A DNA stretch of 64,000 nucleotides, from positions 2,666,001-2,730,000 of the forward strand of contig NZ_RKHO01000001.1 in NCBI RefSeq assembly GCF_003752505.1, written 5' to 3'. This document shows, piece by piece, positions 50,030 through 55,901 of this stretch (position 1 is its first letter; each line of letters begins with the position of its first letter). The DNA is from Nocardioides aurantiacus (lineage in GTDB: Bacteria; Actinomycetota; Actinomycetes; Propionibacteriales; Nocardioidaceae). The notes beneath the pieces were generated by a model that did no database searches, was not told the origin of the DNA, and was given only the letters and a program-made list of their open reading frames with translations. Both the position numbers and the translations under genes were made by a program.

Positions 50030-50200
50030 CTACTTCCTCTTTACGTACCTCGCCAGGTAGGCCCGCAACACAGCCCCAAGGTTCGACCCCTCGGCACGCG
50101 CCTTCTCCTGCGCCGCCCGCCACAACTCGACGTCGCAGCGAAACGACTGGAGCGGCGTCTTTGGCTTGTTGGGCACGCGCTTGACAGTAGCGGGTGTCAT
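50030..50200 (-). CDS. Small ribbon-helix-helix-like protein
   Basis: 56 residues. TPLQSFRCDVELWRAAQEKARAEGSNLGAVLRAYLARYVK fits a ribbon-helix-helix (CopG/Arc-type) fold: one beta strand, two helices. Probably a DNA-binding regulator. Last gene of the leftward operon. The start overlaps GGTGTCATAACGCC, a near copy of the operator at the operon promoter, so it may be self-regulating. Confidence 0.7.
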   Translation of the reverse strand: MTPATVKRVPNKPKTPLQSFRCDVELWRAAQEKARAEGSNLGAVLRAYLARYVKRK

Positions 50201-50206
50201 AACGCC
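50193..50206. promoter_or_regulatory. Operator-like palindrome, third copy
   Basis: GGTGTCATAACGCC, one base from GGTGTCATAACACC at 51757. It overlaps a start codon, as the copy at 51757 does. Confidence 0.45.
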
Positions 50207-50355
50207 ACGAACTCGGACTCGGTCTCTACGTAGGCGCAGGGGCGGCCCGGGGTTGAACCGGGATCTACCTCTCTGTTCCCACCCGAAGGCGAGGTGGCCA
50301 CGGCTCGCTCTGACGTTGAGCTACCGCCCCTGCTGGTATCAGTGTAGTCACTCAT
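50197..50355 (-). CDS. Small coupled ORF containing a tRNA-like sequence
   Basis: 52 residues (MSDYTDTSRGGSSTSERAVA...). Start overlaps the previous stop and stop overlaps the next start, both as ATGA, the rule in this operon. The reading frame runs through the tRNA-like element at 50238-50330, and its Ser/Gly/Arg composition is what translated tRNA genes give. Either it is a real bridge ORF or only a fortunate frame. Confidence 0.4.
   Translation of the reverse strand: MSDYTDTSRGGSSTSERAVATSPSGGNREVDPGSTPGRPCAYVETESEFVAL
50238..50330 (-). tRNA. tRNA-like element, anticodon not assignable
   Basis: 93 nt. Acceptor GGGGCGG/CCGCCCC (7 of 7), D-stem GCTC/GAGC, T-arm CCCGG-TTCAACC-CCGGG (5 of 5) are perfect. 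The central part is too long (44 nt between D- and T-arms) and offers several competing stems (GCGAG/CTCGC, ACCTC/GAGGT, CACCT/GGGTG), none with a normal anticodon loop. It may be a degenerate or class II-like phage tRNA, or a tRNA mimic. Confidence 0.6.
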
Positions 50356-50480
50356 TCGACCGGCCCCCGCTCAGCGCCACAGACCCAGCACCGTTGCCAC
50401 ACGGGGCGGCGGCTACTGGTGGGCGACTCTCGGGTGATGCGCCACTCGTGGCGGCCGAAGACGCAACGCAGGACGGTCAC
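50352..50480 (-). CDS. Small Cys-pair phage protein
   Basis: 42 residues from GTG 50480 (VTVLRCVFGRHEWRITRES...WQRCWVCG). One CxxC plus C/H suggests a zinc site. GTGA/ATGA overlaps on both sides. Confidence 0.55.
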   Translation of the reverse strand: MTVLRCVFGRHEWRITRESPTSSRRPVWQRCWVCGAERGPVE

Positions 50481-50779
50481 GACGGCCTCGCCGCAGCCTT
50501 GCGCCAACGTCGCAGCGCGAGATACGCCGTCGCCGGGTTGGCGTGGCGGGACACCCCCCGACAGCCGTCGCTCACGCCGAACCGCTCAAACCGCGGCTCG
50601 CGGCGGTCGTACTCCCATGTAAGCCCGAACAGACGCTTACGGGGCGCGGCCTTCTTGAACTGGAGGCCGTCGAGTGCGGGCAGGTTGACCTTCTGCCAAG
50701 TGAGTGTCGAGTTCTGGTTCAGGTAATCACTGAGGCGCTGCATTGCCGCCCGATCCTCACTGTTCGGCTGGTGCTGCAT
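50477..50779 (-). CDS. Phage protein, cassette gene E (intact)
   Basis: 100 residues (MQHQPNSEDRAAMQRLSDYLNQNSTLTW...). The C-terminal half is basic (RKRLFGLTWEYDRREPRFERF). The left prophage end has only its first 28 codons, diverged to 87 percent identity. No family recognised. TGATG overlap with gene D. Confidence 0.65.
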   Translation of the reverse strand: MQHQPNSEDRAAMQRLSDYLNQNSTLTWQKVNLPALDGLQFKKAAPRKRLFGLTWEYDRREPRFERFGVSDGCRGVSRHANPATAYLALRRWRKAAARPS

Positions 50780-50967
50780 CACTCCCCCCCTTTGACGACC
50801 GAGCAGTGTTCGAGCACTACCCCGACCCGATATAGCGTCTCGATCGGCTTCGCGGTCCCGTATATGACGTCGTGCACCAGGACCAGCGCAGCCTCAACCG
50901 CGTCTTGGGCGGTGCGACGGGCGGTCAGGTTGTCGTCGCTCAAGTGGAGGTGGCGTCCGTGGCTCAC
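50779..50967 (-). CDS. Cassette gene D (right copy)
   Basis: 62 residues, same protein as 3387-3575. GTG start in GTGA overlap with gene C; stop TGA overlaps the start of gene E. Confidence 0.7.
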   Translation of the reverse strand: MSHGRHLHLSDDNLTARRTAQDAVEAALVLVHDVIYGTAKPIETLYRVGVVLEHCSVVKGGE

Positions 50968-51218
50968 GGTGCCACCGACGCGGGGTTGAGGTGGTCGCCG
51001 GGCTCAACGGTGACCGTGATGCAGACCGGGCCGCCCATCTCGTTGACCGTGGTCCGGTGTAGGTAGATCGTTCGCTGACGCACACCGCTCTCGTCTTCAA
51101 CGGTCGAGTAAGCCACGAGCCCGTCGTCGGACAGTCGCATGTGGGGGTACATCAGAAGGCTGTGGCGGGTCATCACGGTCAGGGTCTCGGTCTTCATCTG
51201 GTTCGTGCGATCACTCAT
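50964..51218 (-). CDS. Cassette gene C (right copy)
   Basis: 84 residues, identical to 3136-3390. Beta-rich protein of unknown function; overlaps gene B by 8 nt. Confidence 0.7.
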   Translation of the reverse strand: MSDRTNQMKTETLTVMTRHSLLMYPHMRLSDDGLVAYSTVEDESGVRQRTIYLHRTTVNEMGGPVCITVTVEPGDHLNPASVAP

Positions 51219-51579
51219 GGTTTGCTCCGATCTGGTGGGTCATGTGTCCGGCGTCTTCCTCCCAGGTTGCTTGCTCACCGAGGACGCGGAAGATCGGCTC
51301 CCAGTGCTCAGGGCAGACCTTGTGCATCGACCCGTCGTTGAAAAACACGGGGCCTCGCTGGTCGGCCTCATCGTTCTCACAGCCGCGAATGGCGCAGGTG
51401 TCGGGTAGCGCAAGCCATTCGTCGATGCGCCACTCACGCTGACCCGCGGGGGGAGTGAGTGCGAACGTGTGGGCGCATGGCACCTGCTCACAGACGCAGT
51501 GCGCGCTTTCCGGATGACGAACGCAGCCACGAACGTGCGCCATCGAACCCTCGCCAGGACAGCACCGGTCGGCACTCAT
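51211..51579 (-). CDS. Cassette gene B, Cys-rich (right copy)
   Basis: 122 residues, identical to 2775-3143. Probable zinc protein of unknown function; ATGA overlap with gene A. Confidence 0.7.
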   Translation of the reverse strand: MSADRCCPGEGSMAHVRGCVRHPESAHCVCEQVPCAHTFALTPPAGQREWRIDEWLALPDTCAIRGCENDEADQRGPVFFNDGSMHKVCPEHWEPIFRVLGEQATWEEDAGHMTHQIGANHE

Positions 51580-51764
51580 AGTGCCTTCGCCTCGATGTTG
51601 AGCACGCGCAGGGCGGCGTAGACCGACTCGATCTTCTCGTCGGCCGCGACGTACTCCGGCGTGCCGGGCTTGTGCTTGCGGCGCTCCGCGTAGGCCGCAT
51701 CCATGTCGTCGCCGAGTTCGTCGTACAGGAACCCGAGCGGCTTACGCTCACTGGTCGGTGTCAT
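51576..51764 (-). CDS. Cassette gene A (right copy)
   Basis: 62 residues, identical to 2590-2778. The ATG is 7 nt after a TAGGGT -10, so the mRNA is probably leaderless, unlike the left copy. The start codon lies inside the palindrome GGTGTCATAACACC. Confidence 0.7.
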   Translation of the reverse strand: MTPTSERKPLGFLYDELGDDMDAAYAERRKHKPGTPEYVAADEKIESVYAALRVLNIEAKAL

Positions 51765-51795
51765 AACACCAACCCTACCACGGTGTTATGACACC
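51757..51795 (-). promoter_or_regulatory. Promoter with paired palindromic operators of the right operon
   Basis: GGTGTCATAACACC (51757-51770) and GGTGTTATGACACC (51782-51795) are each self-complementary at their ends (GGTGT/ACACC) and together form a large inverted repeat around the -10 (TGG-TAGGGT on the minus strand, 51780-51772). One site covers the start codon, the other the -35 region: a strong repressor arrangement. Confidence 0.65.
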
Positions 51796-51855
51796 AAACT
51801 ACAATCTGACCAGCGCCTACGCCCGGCTGTCAGACCCCGCTGACAACCTGCGCGG

Positions 51856-52107
51856 ATGGGCGACCTCACCGACACACACCGCGCGATCATCGACTTCGAA
51901 CGCGACCACCCCGTCTGGCGCTATCCGGCCGCGAAAGAGACCGCCGTGCGTCAACGGTTCGGGATGACAGCGGCCAGGTACTACCAGGTGCTCGGGTGGG
52001 TGATCGAGCAGCAGGAGGCGGTGGAGTATGCGCCGTGGACTGCCAACCGTTTGCGGCGGCTGACTGAGAAGCGGCGTGAAGCTAGGAGCTCAAGTCGCGG
52101 GGAGTGA
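51856..52107 (+). CDS. DUF3263-family protein
   Basis: 83 residues. LTDTHRAIIDFERDHPVWRYPAAKETAVRQRFGMTAARYYQVLGWVIEQ (cited in part) is the DUF3263 pattern, a small helix-turn-helix-like domain common in actinobacteria and their phages. Rightward gene facing the leftward ones; 92 bp from the divergent cassette start, so it may share that control region. Confidence 0.8.
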   Translation: MGDLTDTHRAIIDFERDHPVWRYPAAKETAVRQRFGMTAARYYQVLGWVIEQQEAVEYAPWTANRLRRLTEKRREARSSSRGE

Positions 52108-52236
52108 AGCGGTGGGGTCGTCGTAACGCGGGCAGTCAGTACCGTGCTCACCCGACGACTCGGGGTTACCGCACCCGCCGCAGTAGGTCTCGACCCAATT
52201 GTGGTGCATCTGGAATCCAAGGGACTCTGCGTTCAT
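52090..52236 (-). CDS. Small Cys-containing phage protein
   Basis: 48 residues from ATG 52236 (GATGAGG upstream; a longer start at 52275 is possible). CGGCGNPESSGEHGTDCPRY is a zinc-ribbon-like motif. Converges with and slightly overlaps the DUF3263 gene. Confidence 0.55.
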   Translation of the reverse strand: MNAESLGFQMHHNWVETYCGGCGNPESSGEHGTDCPRYDDPTASLPAT

Positions 52237-52302
52237 GTCCTCATCCTCCCTCTCGTTTGACGTGCGACTGAGCATTCTGTGTGCACGGTCAGGGGTTGGG
52301 GG

Positions 52303-52479
52303 CTAGGCGAGCTGCCGCGGGAACAGATTGTCCAGCGCGGCGACCGCGGCCACCCCGGCCAGCTGGTCACACAAGTCGTAAGGGTCGATCTGCCAGTCGC
52401 CCGCGATCTCTTCCCAGTCGACCTCGGCAAACATGGCGGACGACAGCCGGGCGACGAGATCTGGCGCGTCGGCGGTCAC
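52303..52479 (-). CDS. Small acidic phage protein
   Basis: 58 residues from GTG 52479, GTGA overlap with the gene before it. VDWEEIAGDWQIDPYDLCDQLAGVAAVAALD is helical. No family recognised. It is too short for a quick ORF scan but well coupled. Confidence 0.55.
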   Translation of the reverse strand: MTADAPDLVARLSSAMFAEVDWEEIAGDWQIDPYDLCDQLAGVAAVAALDNLFPRQLA

Positions 52480-52820
52480 TGCGCGGCCATCTCCATCTCA
52501 GACGAGCACTCGGCCACCGGGGTCTCGATGAACACCGCCTCGAACACGACCGGCGTGCCGTCGTGCGCGGGCCAGGTGGCGCGGAGGGCGTGGTGGTAGG
52601 TGCCGTGGTGCGTGAGGCGGTCGCCGCCCGTGAGCTCGACGCCCAGCATCTGCGCCCACTCGCGCATGTCGGCCAGGGTGTCGAACGCCAGGTTGACCTC
52701 GGCCTGCCGGTGGAGCGAGCCGTAGATGTGGACGGCGCGGGGCTCGGGCAGGTCGCCGGCCGTGGCGCGCATGAAGCCGGCGAAGGCGGTGGCTGCGTGG
52801 AGGGTGTTGGTGGTGGTCAT
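52476..52820 (-). CDS. Hypothetical phage protein near attR
   Basis: 114 residues (AATAFAGFMRATAGDLPEPRAVHIYGSLHRQAEVNLAF...). Alpha-beta fold; similar unnamed proteins occur in actinophages and Streptomyces. First gene of a leftward pair; upstream lies the phage motif copy at 52929. Confidence 0.65.
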   Translation of the reverse strand: MTTTNTLHAATAFAGFMRATAGDLPEPRAVHIYGSLHRQAEVNLAFDTLADMREWAQMLGVELTGGDRLTHHGTYHHALRATWPAHDGTPVVFEAVFIETPVAECSSEMEMAAQ

Positions 52821-52928
52821 CGCTGTCCTCAGATCGACTAGTGCCGGGTACGCCGTACCCCCTGACGAGTCCTACCCTGCCACTACCTGCCCTTAAAGCG
52901 CAAGGCCCTGCCACCTTAGTTTGCATAA

Positions 52929-52939
52929 CCGCAGGTCAG
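52929..52939 (+). promoter_or_regulatory. Phage motif CCGCAGGTCAG, attR-arm copy
   Basis: Preceded by TTGCATAA, so TGCATAACCGCAGGTCAG (52922-52939) equals the site in leader B. It lies 18 bp from the attR core; with the copy at 2485 it would flank the core on both sides in the excised attP. Confidence 0.55.
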
Positions 52940-52957
52940 AAAGGCACGAGTAACGGA

Positions 52958-52979
52958 TTCAAGTCCCGTTACTCACCCC
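52958..52979. other. attR core
   Basis: Second exact copy of the 22-bp core found at 2455-2476. The DNA to its left has no tRNA body, as expected for a phage-derived junction. Confidence 0.95.
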
Positions 52980-52982
52980 AGA

Positions 52983-53026
52983 AGCACGAGAGCCGCAGAC
53001 CCGGGTGGGTCTGCGGCTCTCGTGCT
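52983..53026. terminator. Original terminator of tRNA-His
   Basis: 20-bp perfect stem (left arm 52983-53002, right arm 53007-53026) with loop GGGT, 3 bp after the core. It must have followed tRNA-His before phage insertion; it may also end the leftward chromosomal operon beyond. Confidence 0.8.
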
Positions 53027-53044
53027 GTCAGGTCGTACGCCGGG

Positions 53045-53716
53045 TCAGCGACCCAGCCCGGTCCGGTCGACCTTGCGGTGGAACCGCATGCCGGCCAGGC
53101 CGCCGACGATCGCGCCCAGCAGCGTGGCGAGGAGCACCGCGACCAGGGCGATGATCCCGCCGGTGGTGAGGTCGCCCTCGCTGACGGGGATGCGCGGGAA
53201 GCTGTTGAGCTGCGACAGCACGTTGTACTTGCTGCCGAAGACCGCTCCCAGCACGGCCACGACGATCGCGATCACGATCGCCCAGACCCACACGGCGATG
53301 CCCTGCTTGATGCCGTCGAAGCGCGCCATGCGAGCAGCGACGTAGCCGCCGCAGTAGTACGCCAGGAACAGGATCACCAGCAGCACGATGCCGCTGACGA
53401 TGCCGATGGTGTCCGCCGAGGACTTCGCGCTGCTCGCGCTCGTCGTGCCGGTGGACAGCCCGACGGCCGCACCGGCCGCCGTGGCGATCGCCGTGAGCAG
53501 GACGCCCACGCCGACGGCGGTCAGGAAGCCGAAGAAGGCCGACCCGATCTTGATGCCGCCGTGCTCGGCACGCTCGCGCGCCACGACCTCCTTGCGGTCG
53601 GGGGTGACGACGTCGCGGTCCCGCGAGCGGTCGGGGTGACCCGGGTCGCGGTCGGCGTCGAGGGTGTGGGCCCCGTCGTCGTCGCGGCCGGAGGTGGTGC
53701 GGTGGGAGTCCCTCAT
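53045..53716 (-). CDS. Multi-pass membrane protein (YrzE-like)
   Basis: 223 residues. Hydrophilic N-terminus (~60 residues, charged), then five or six membrane helices (SAFFGFLTAVGVGVLLTAIATAAG; GIVSGIVLLVILFLAYYCGGYVAARMARF; VWVWAIVIAIVVAVLGAVFG; GGIIALVAVLLATLLGAIVGGLAG). The GGYVAARMAR motif is typical of the YrzE/TIGR04086 family. Overlaps the upstream gene by 4 nt. Confidence 0.75.
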   Translation of the reverse strand: MRDSHRTTSGRDDDGAHTLDADRDPGHPDRSRDRDVVTPDRKEVVARERAEHGGIKIGSAFFGFLTAVGVGVLLTAIATAAGAAVGLSTGTTSASSAKSSADTIGIVSGIVLLVILFLAYYCGGYVAARMARFDGIKQGIAVWVWAIVIAIVVAVLGAVFGSKYNVLSQLNSFPRIPVSEGDLTTGGIIALVAVLLATLLGAIVGGLAGMRFHRKVDRTGLGR

Positions 53717-54729
53717 CGACGGTCCTCGCCCTCGCCCGTGGTGCCGCGCGTGCCGGCGGCGTCGGTGTCGATCTGCTCCTTGCGGACCTGCTCGTCGACG
53801 GTCTGGTCCTCGGTCACCGTCTCCTTGCCGAGGCGCACGCGCTCGACGGGGACGGTCTCCTTGTCGACGACGACGCGCTCCTGCTTCAGCTCGACCTCGT
53901 GCTCCTCCTCGGTGATGCCACCACCGGAGACGGCGTCGCCGCGGTTGGCGTCGGTGATCGGCTCGCGCTCGACCCGCACCTCCTCGTGGCTCACGGGCAC
54001 GGTCTGGGTGACGTTCTCGGTCACGACGTACTTGCGCAGCCGCGCCTTGCCGGCGGACTCGGTCTGCTTGCCGACCTGGACGCGCTCCTCGGAGCGGGTC
54101 ATGGCGTCGTCGGTGTTCGGACCGGAGGTGTCGTGGCCGGCACCGCGGGTGTCGTCACGGATGCCGTCGTGGTCACGGATGCCGTCGTGGTCACGGATGC
54201 CGTCGTGGTCACGGATGCCGTCGTGGTCACGGACCCCGTCGTGGTCACGGACGCCGTCGCGGTCGCCGTCGTGGTCGCGGCCCACGGCGCCGCCCGCGAC
54301 ACCGGCGGCGGTGCCGGTCGTACGGGTGGTGTCGGTGTCGTGACGGGTGTCGTGACCGGTGTCGCGACCCGTGGTGCGACCGGTGGTGGTGCCGGAGTCG
54401 TCGCCGACGCTGGAGACGCCGTAGTAGGTGAAGAGCTCCTGCTCCTGCTCCACGTCGAGGTGGCCGTTCTCGTCGTCGACGCGGGGGGCGTCCTTGACCT
54501 TGTCCTTGTCGTGGGGCACGACGATGTCGTCACCCTGGACCTCGGCGCCCGACAGCGGCACGAAGCTCTCGGCGCCGCCGAAGAGACCGGTCTTGACGGT
54601 GACCCACTCGGGGCGGCCCGACTCGTCGTCGAGGAAGACCTGCGAGATGGACCCGATCTTCGAGCCGTCCCGGCTGGTCACGTTGCCCTTGTTCTTCAGC
54701 AGGTTCTGGGCCTGGTCGGTGCTGATCAT
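53713..54729 (-). CDS. PRC-barrel/DUF2382 stress-type protein
   Basis: 338 residues. N-terminal PRC-barrel (~1-85; LLKNKGNVTSRDGSKIGSISQVFLDD), a central Asp/Arg/His/Gly repeat (RDHDGI-type), and a C-terminal DUF2382 domain (EERVQVGKQTESAGKARLRKYV...VPVERVRLGKETV). Such proteins occur in actinobacteria and cyanobacteria under desiccation or radiation stress; role poorly known. ATG 54729 is preceded by GGGAGAACC. Confidence 0.85.
   Translation of the reverse strand: MISTDQAQNLLKNKGNVTSRDGSKIGSISQVFLDDESGRPEWVTVKTGLFGGAESFVPLSGAEVQGDDIVVPHDKDKVKDAPRVDDENGHLDVEQEQELFTYYGVSSVGDDSGTTTGRTTGRDTGHDTRHDTDTTRTTGTAAGVAGGAVGRDHDGDRDGVRDHDGVRDHDGIRDHDGIRDHDGIRDHDGIRDDTRGAGHDTSGPNTDDAMTRSEERVQVGKQTESAGKARLRKYVVTENVTQTVPVSHEEVRVEREPITDANRGDAVSGGGITEEEHEVELKQERVVVDKETVPVERVRLGKETVTEDQTVDEQVRKEQIDTDAAGTRGTTGEGEDRR
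54151..54258. repeat. 18-bp tandem repeat (minisatellite)
   Basis: Unit GTCGTGGTCACGGATGCC, four exact copies in a row plus diverged flanking ones, coding for the RDHDGI repeat in frame. Copy number likely varies between strains. Confidence 0.85.
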
Positions 54730-54790
54730 GTGGTTCTCCCTGGTGGTGGTGCGGATGGATGGGTGGTGCGGGTGGTGCGGGTGGTGCGGG

Positions 54791-55627
54791 TCAGTACCGG
54801 GGACGCCCGTCGGCGTCGTCGGCGGGACCGTCGTACGGCTCGGAGTAGGTCTCGGTGGGTGCAGCGTCGACGAAGCCCGTGGAGGACCCGCCGTTCGTGC
54901 CGCGGTCGGAGACCTGGTCGCGGGCCCGCTGGGCCTGCTCACGCACGCTCGGGGCGGACGCGGCGTGCTCGCGCAGGCGGGGCGCCTCGGCCTCGGCGTT
55001 GCTGAGGTAGCGCTCCCACCGGTGCTGCATCGGCTTGATGAGCCCGCCGCCCGCACCGACGATGATCACGCCGGCGACGGTCGCGAGGATGGCGACGAGG
55101 ACCGGGGTGGTGACCGTGGTGGCGACGCCGACCTGGTCGAGCGCGGCGATGACGCCGAGGAACAGGATGAAGACGCTCGCGGCGTTGGCGAGGAACGTGC
55201 CGTAGGACAGCCCGCCGAGCGTGTTCTGGATGAGGCCCTTGACCGCGGCGGCGACCGCAGCGGCGACCACGACGATCACGATGGCGACCACGAGGCTGGG
55301 CAGGAAGGTGATGATCTGCGTCAGCAGGTCGGAGATCGGGTTGGGGCCGAAGACGCCGAACGCCATCTGGAGCACGAACAGCACCAGGGCGTAGTAGACG
55401 ATCTTGGCGACGATGTCGCTGGCGTCCAGCGAGGACTGGGCCAGCGCGCGCTTCACGCCGCCCCGCTCGACGGCGCGGTCGAAGCCGACCTTCTCGAGCA
55501 GGCCGGAGAGGGCCTTGCTGATCAGCTTGGCCACGATCAGGCCGATGACCAGGATCAGCAGGAAGGCGACGAGCTTGGGGACGAACTCGGCGATCGTGCT
55601 GAGTCCGTCGTTGAGTGCGGTCTTCAT
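54791..55627 (-). CDS. Mechanosensitive-channel-like TM helix protein
   Basis: 278 residues. Five membrane helices; the pattern FVPKLVAFLLILVIGLIVAKLISKALSGLLEKVGFDRAVER near the start is the conserved TM helix repeat (PF05552 type) of CmpX/MscS-related proteins. The C-terminal ~70 residues are hydrophilic. Upstream of the PRC-barrel gene on the same strand, probably one stress operon. Confidence 0.8.
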   Translation of the reverse strand: MKTALNDGLSTIAEFVPKLVAFLLILVIGLIVAKLISKALSGLLEKVGFDRAVERGGVKRALAQSSLDASDIVAKIVYYALVLFVLQMAFGVFGPNPISDLLTQIITFLPSLVVAIVIVVVAAAVAAAVKGLIQNTLGGLSYGTFLANAASVFILFLGVIAALDQVGVATTVTTPVLVAILATVAGVIIVGAGGGLIKPMQHRWERYLSNAEAEAPRLREHAASAPSVREQAQRARDQVSDRGTNGGSSTGFVDAAPTETYSEPYDGPADDADGRPRY

Positions 55628-55901
55628 GGATCTCCTTGCGGGGGTGCGACCTGCCCGGGGGCAGGACGACGCGACCTACCGGCACGGTCTGTGCGCGACA
55701 GGTTGACCCGGGGCCGGCGGGCGACCGGCGCAGCGGGATCGAGGGGGTGTGAAGGACTCGCCAGGCCCGTGACCTGCGGCTCGTGCGAGTTGGTGCTCCC
55801 CCCGGTGCCCGACGGCGTACGACGTAAACCTGGGGTCACCTGGGATTCGAGACTCGGTGTCCCACCCAGGGATCCCCTCCCTCGCCGGTAGGTTGCCGAC
55901 C

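Larger units (their letters stand above)
50781..51764 (-). repeat. Right copy of 984-bp inverted repeat
   Basis: Inverted match to 2590-3573, no indels. In this copy the cassette continues into four more coupled genes (E-H), so it is probably the parent locus. Confidence 0.95.
2455..52979. mobile_element. Siphovirus-type prophage integrated at tRNA-His
   Basis: A 50.5-kb element bounded by a 22-bp direct repeat (2455-2476 and 52958-52979). It contains integrase, repressor/Cro switch, recombination and replication genes, HNH plus P27-type small and large terminase, portal, MuF, scaffold, major capsid, tail chaperones, 1007-aa tape measure, lysin, holin, tail fibres and a terminal leftward operon. 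All essential modules appear intact, with no obvious frameshift in a structural gene, so it may be inducible. The module order is that of temperate actinobacteriophages with long non-contractile tails. Confidence 0.95.

Noticed and set aside
54151-54258. CRISPR-like array
   Set aside because: Units are contiguous 18-bp copies with no spacers and lie in frame within a coding gene; it is a minisatellite.
53899-55005. Val/Gly-rich plus-strand ORF antisense to the PRC-barrel and channel-like genes
   Set aside because: Repetitive composition mirrors the minus-strand repeats; no start signal or domain.
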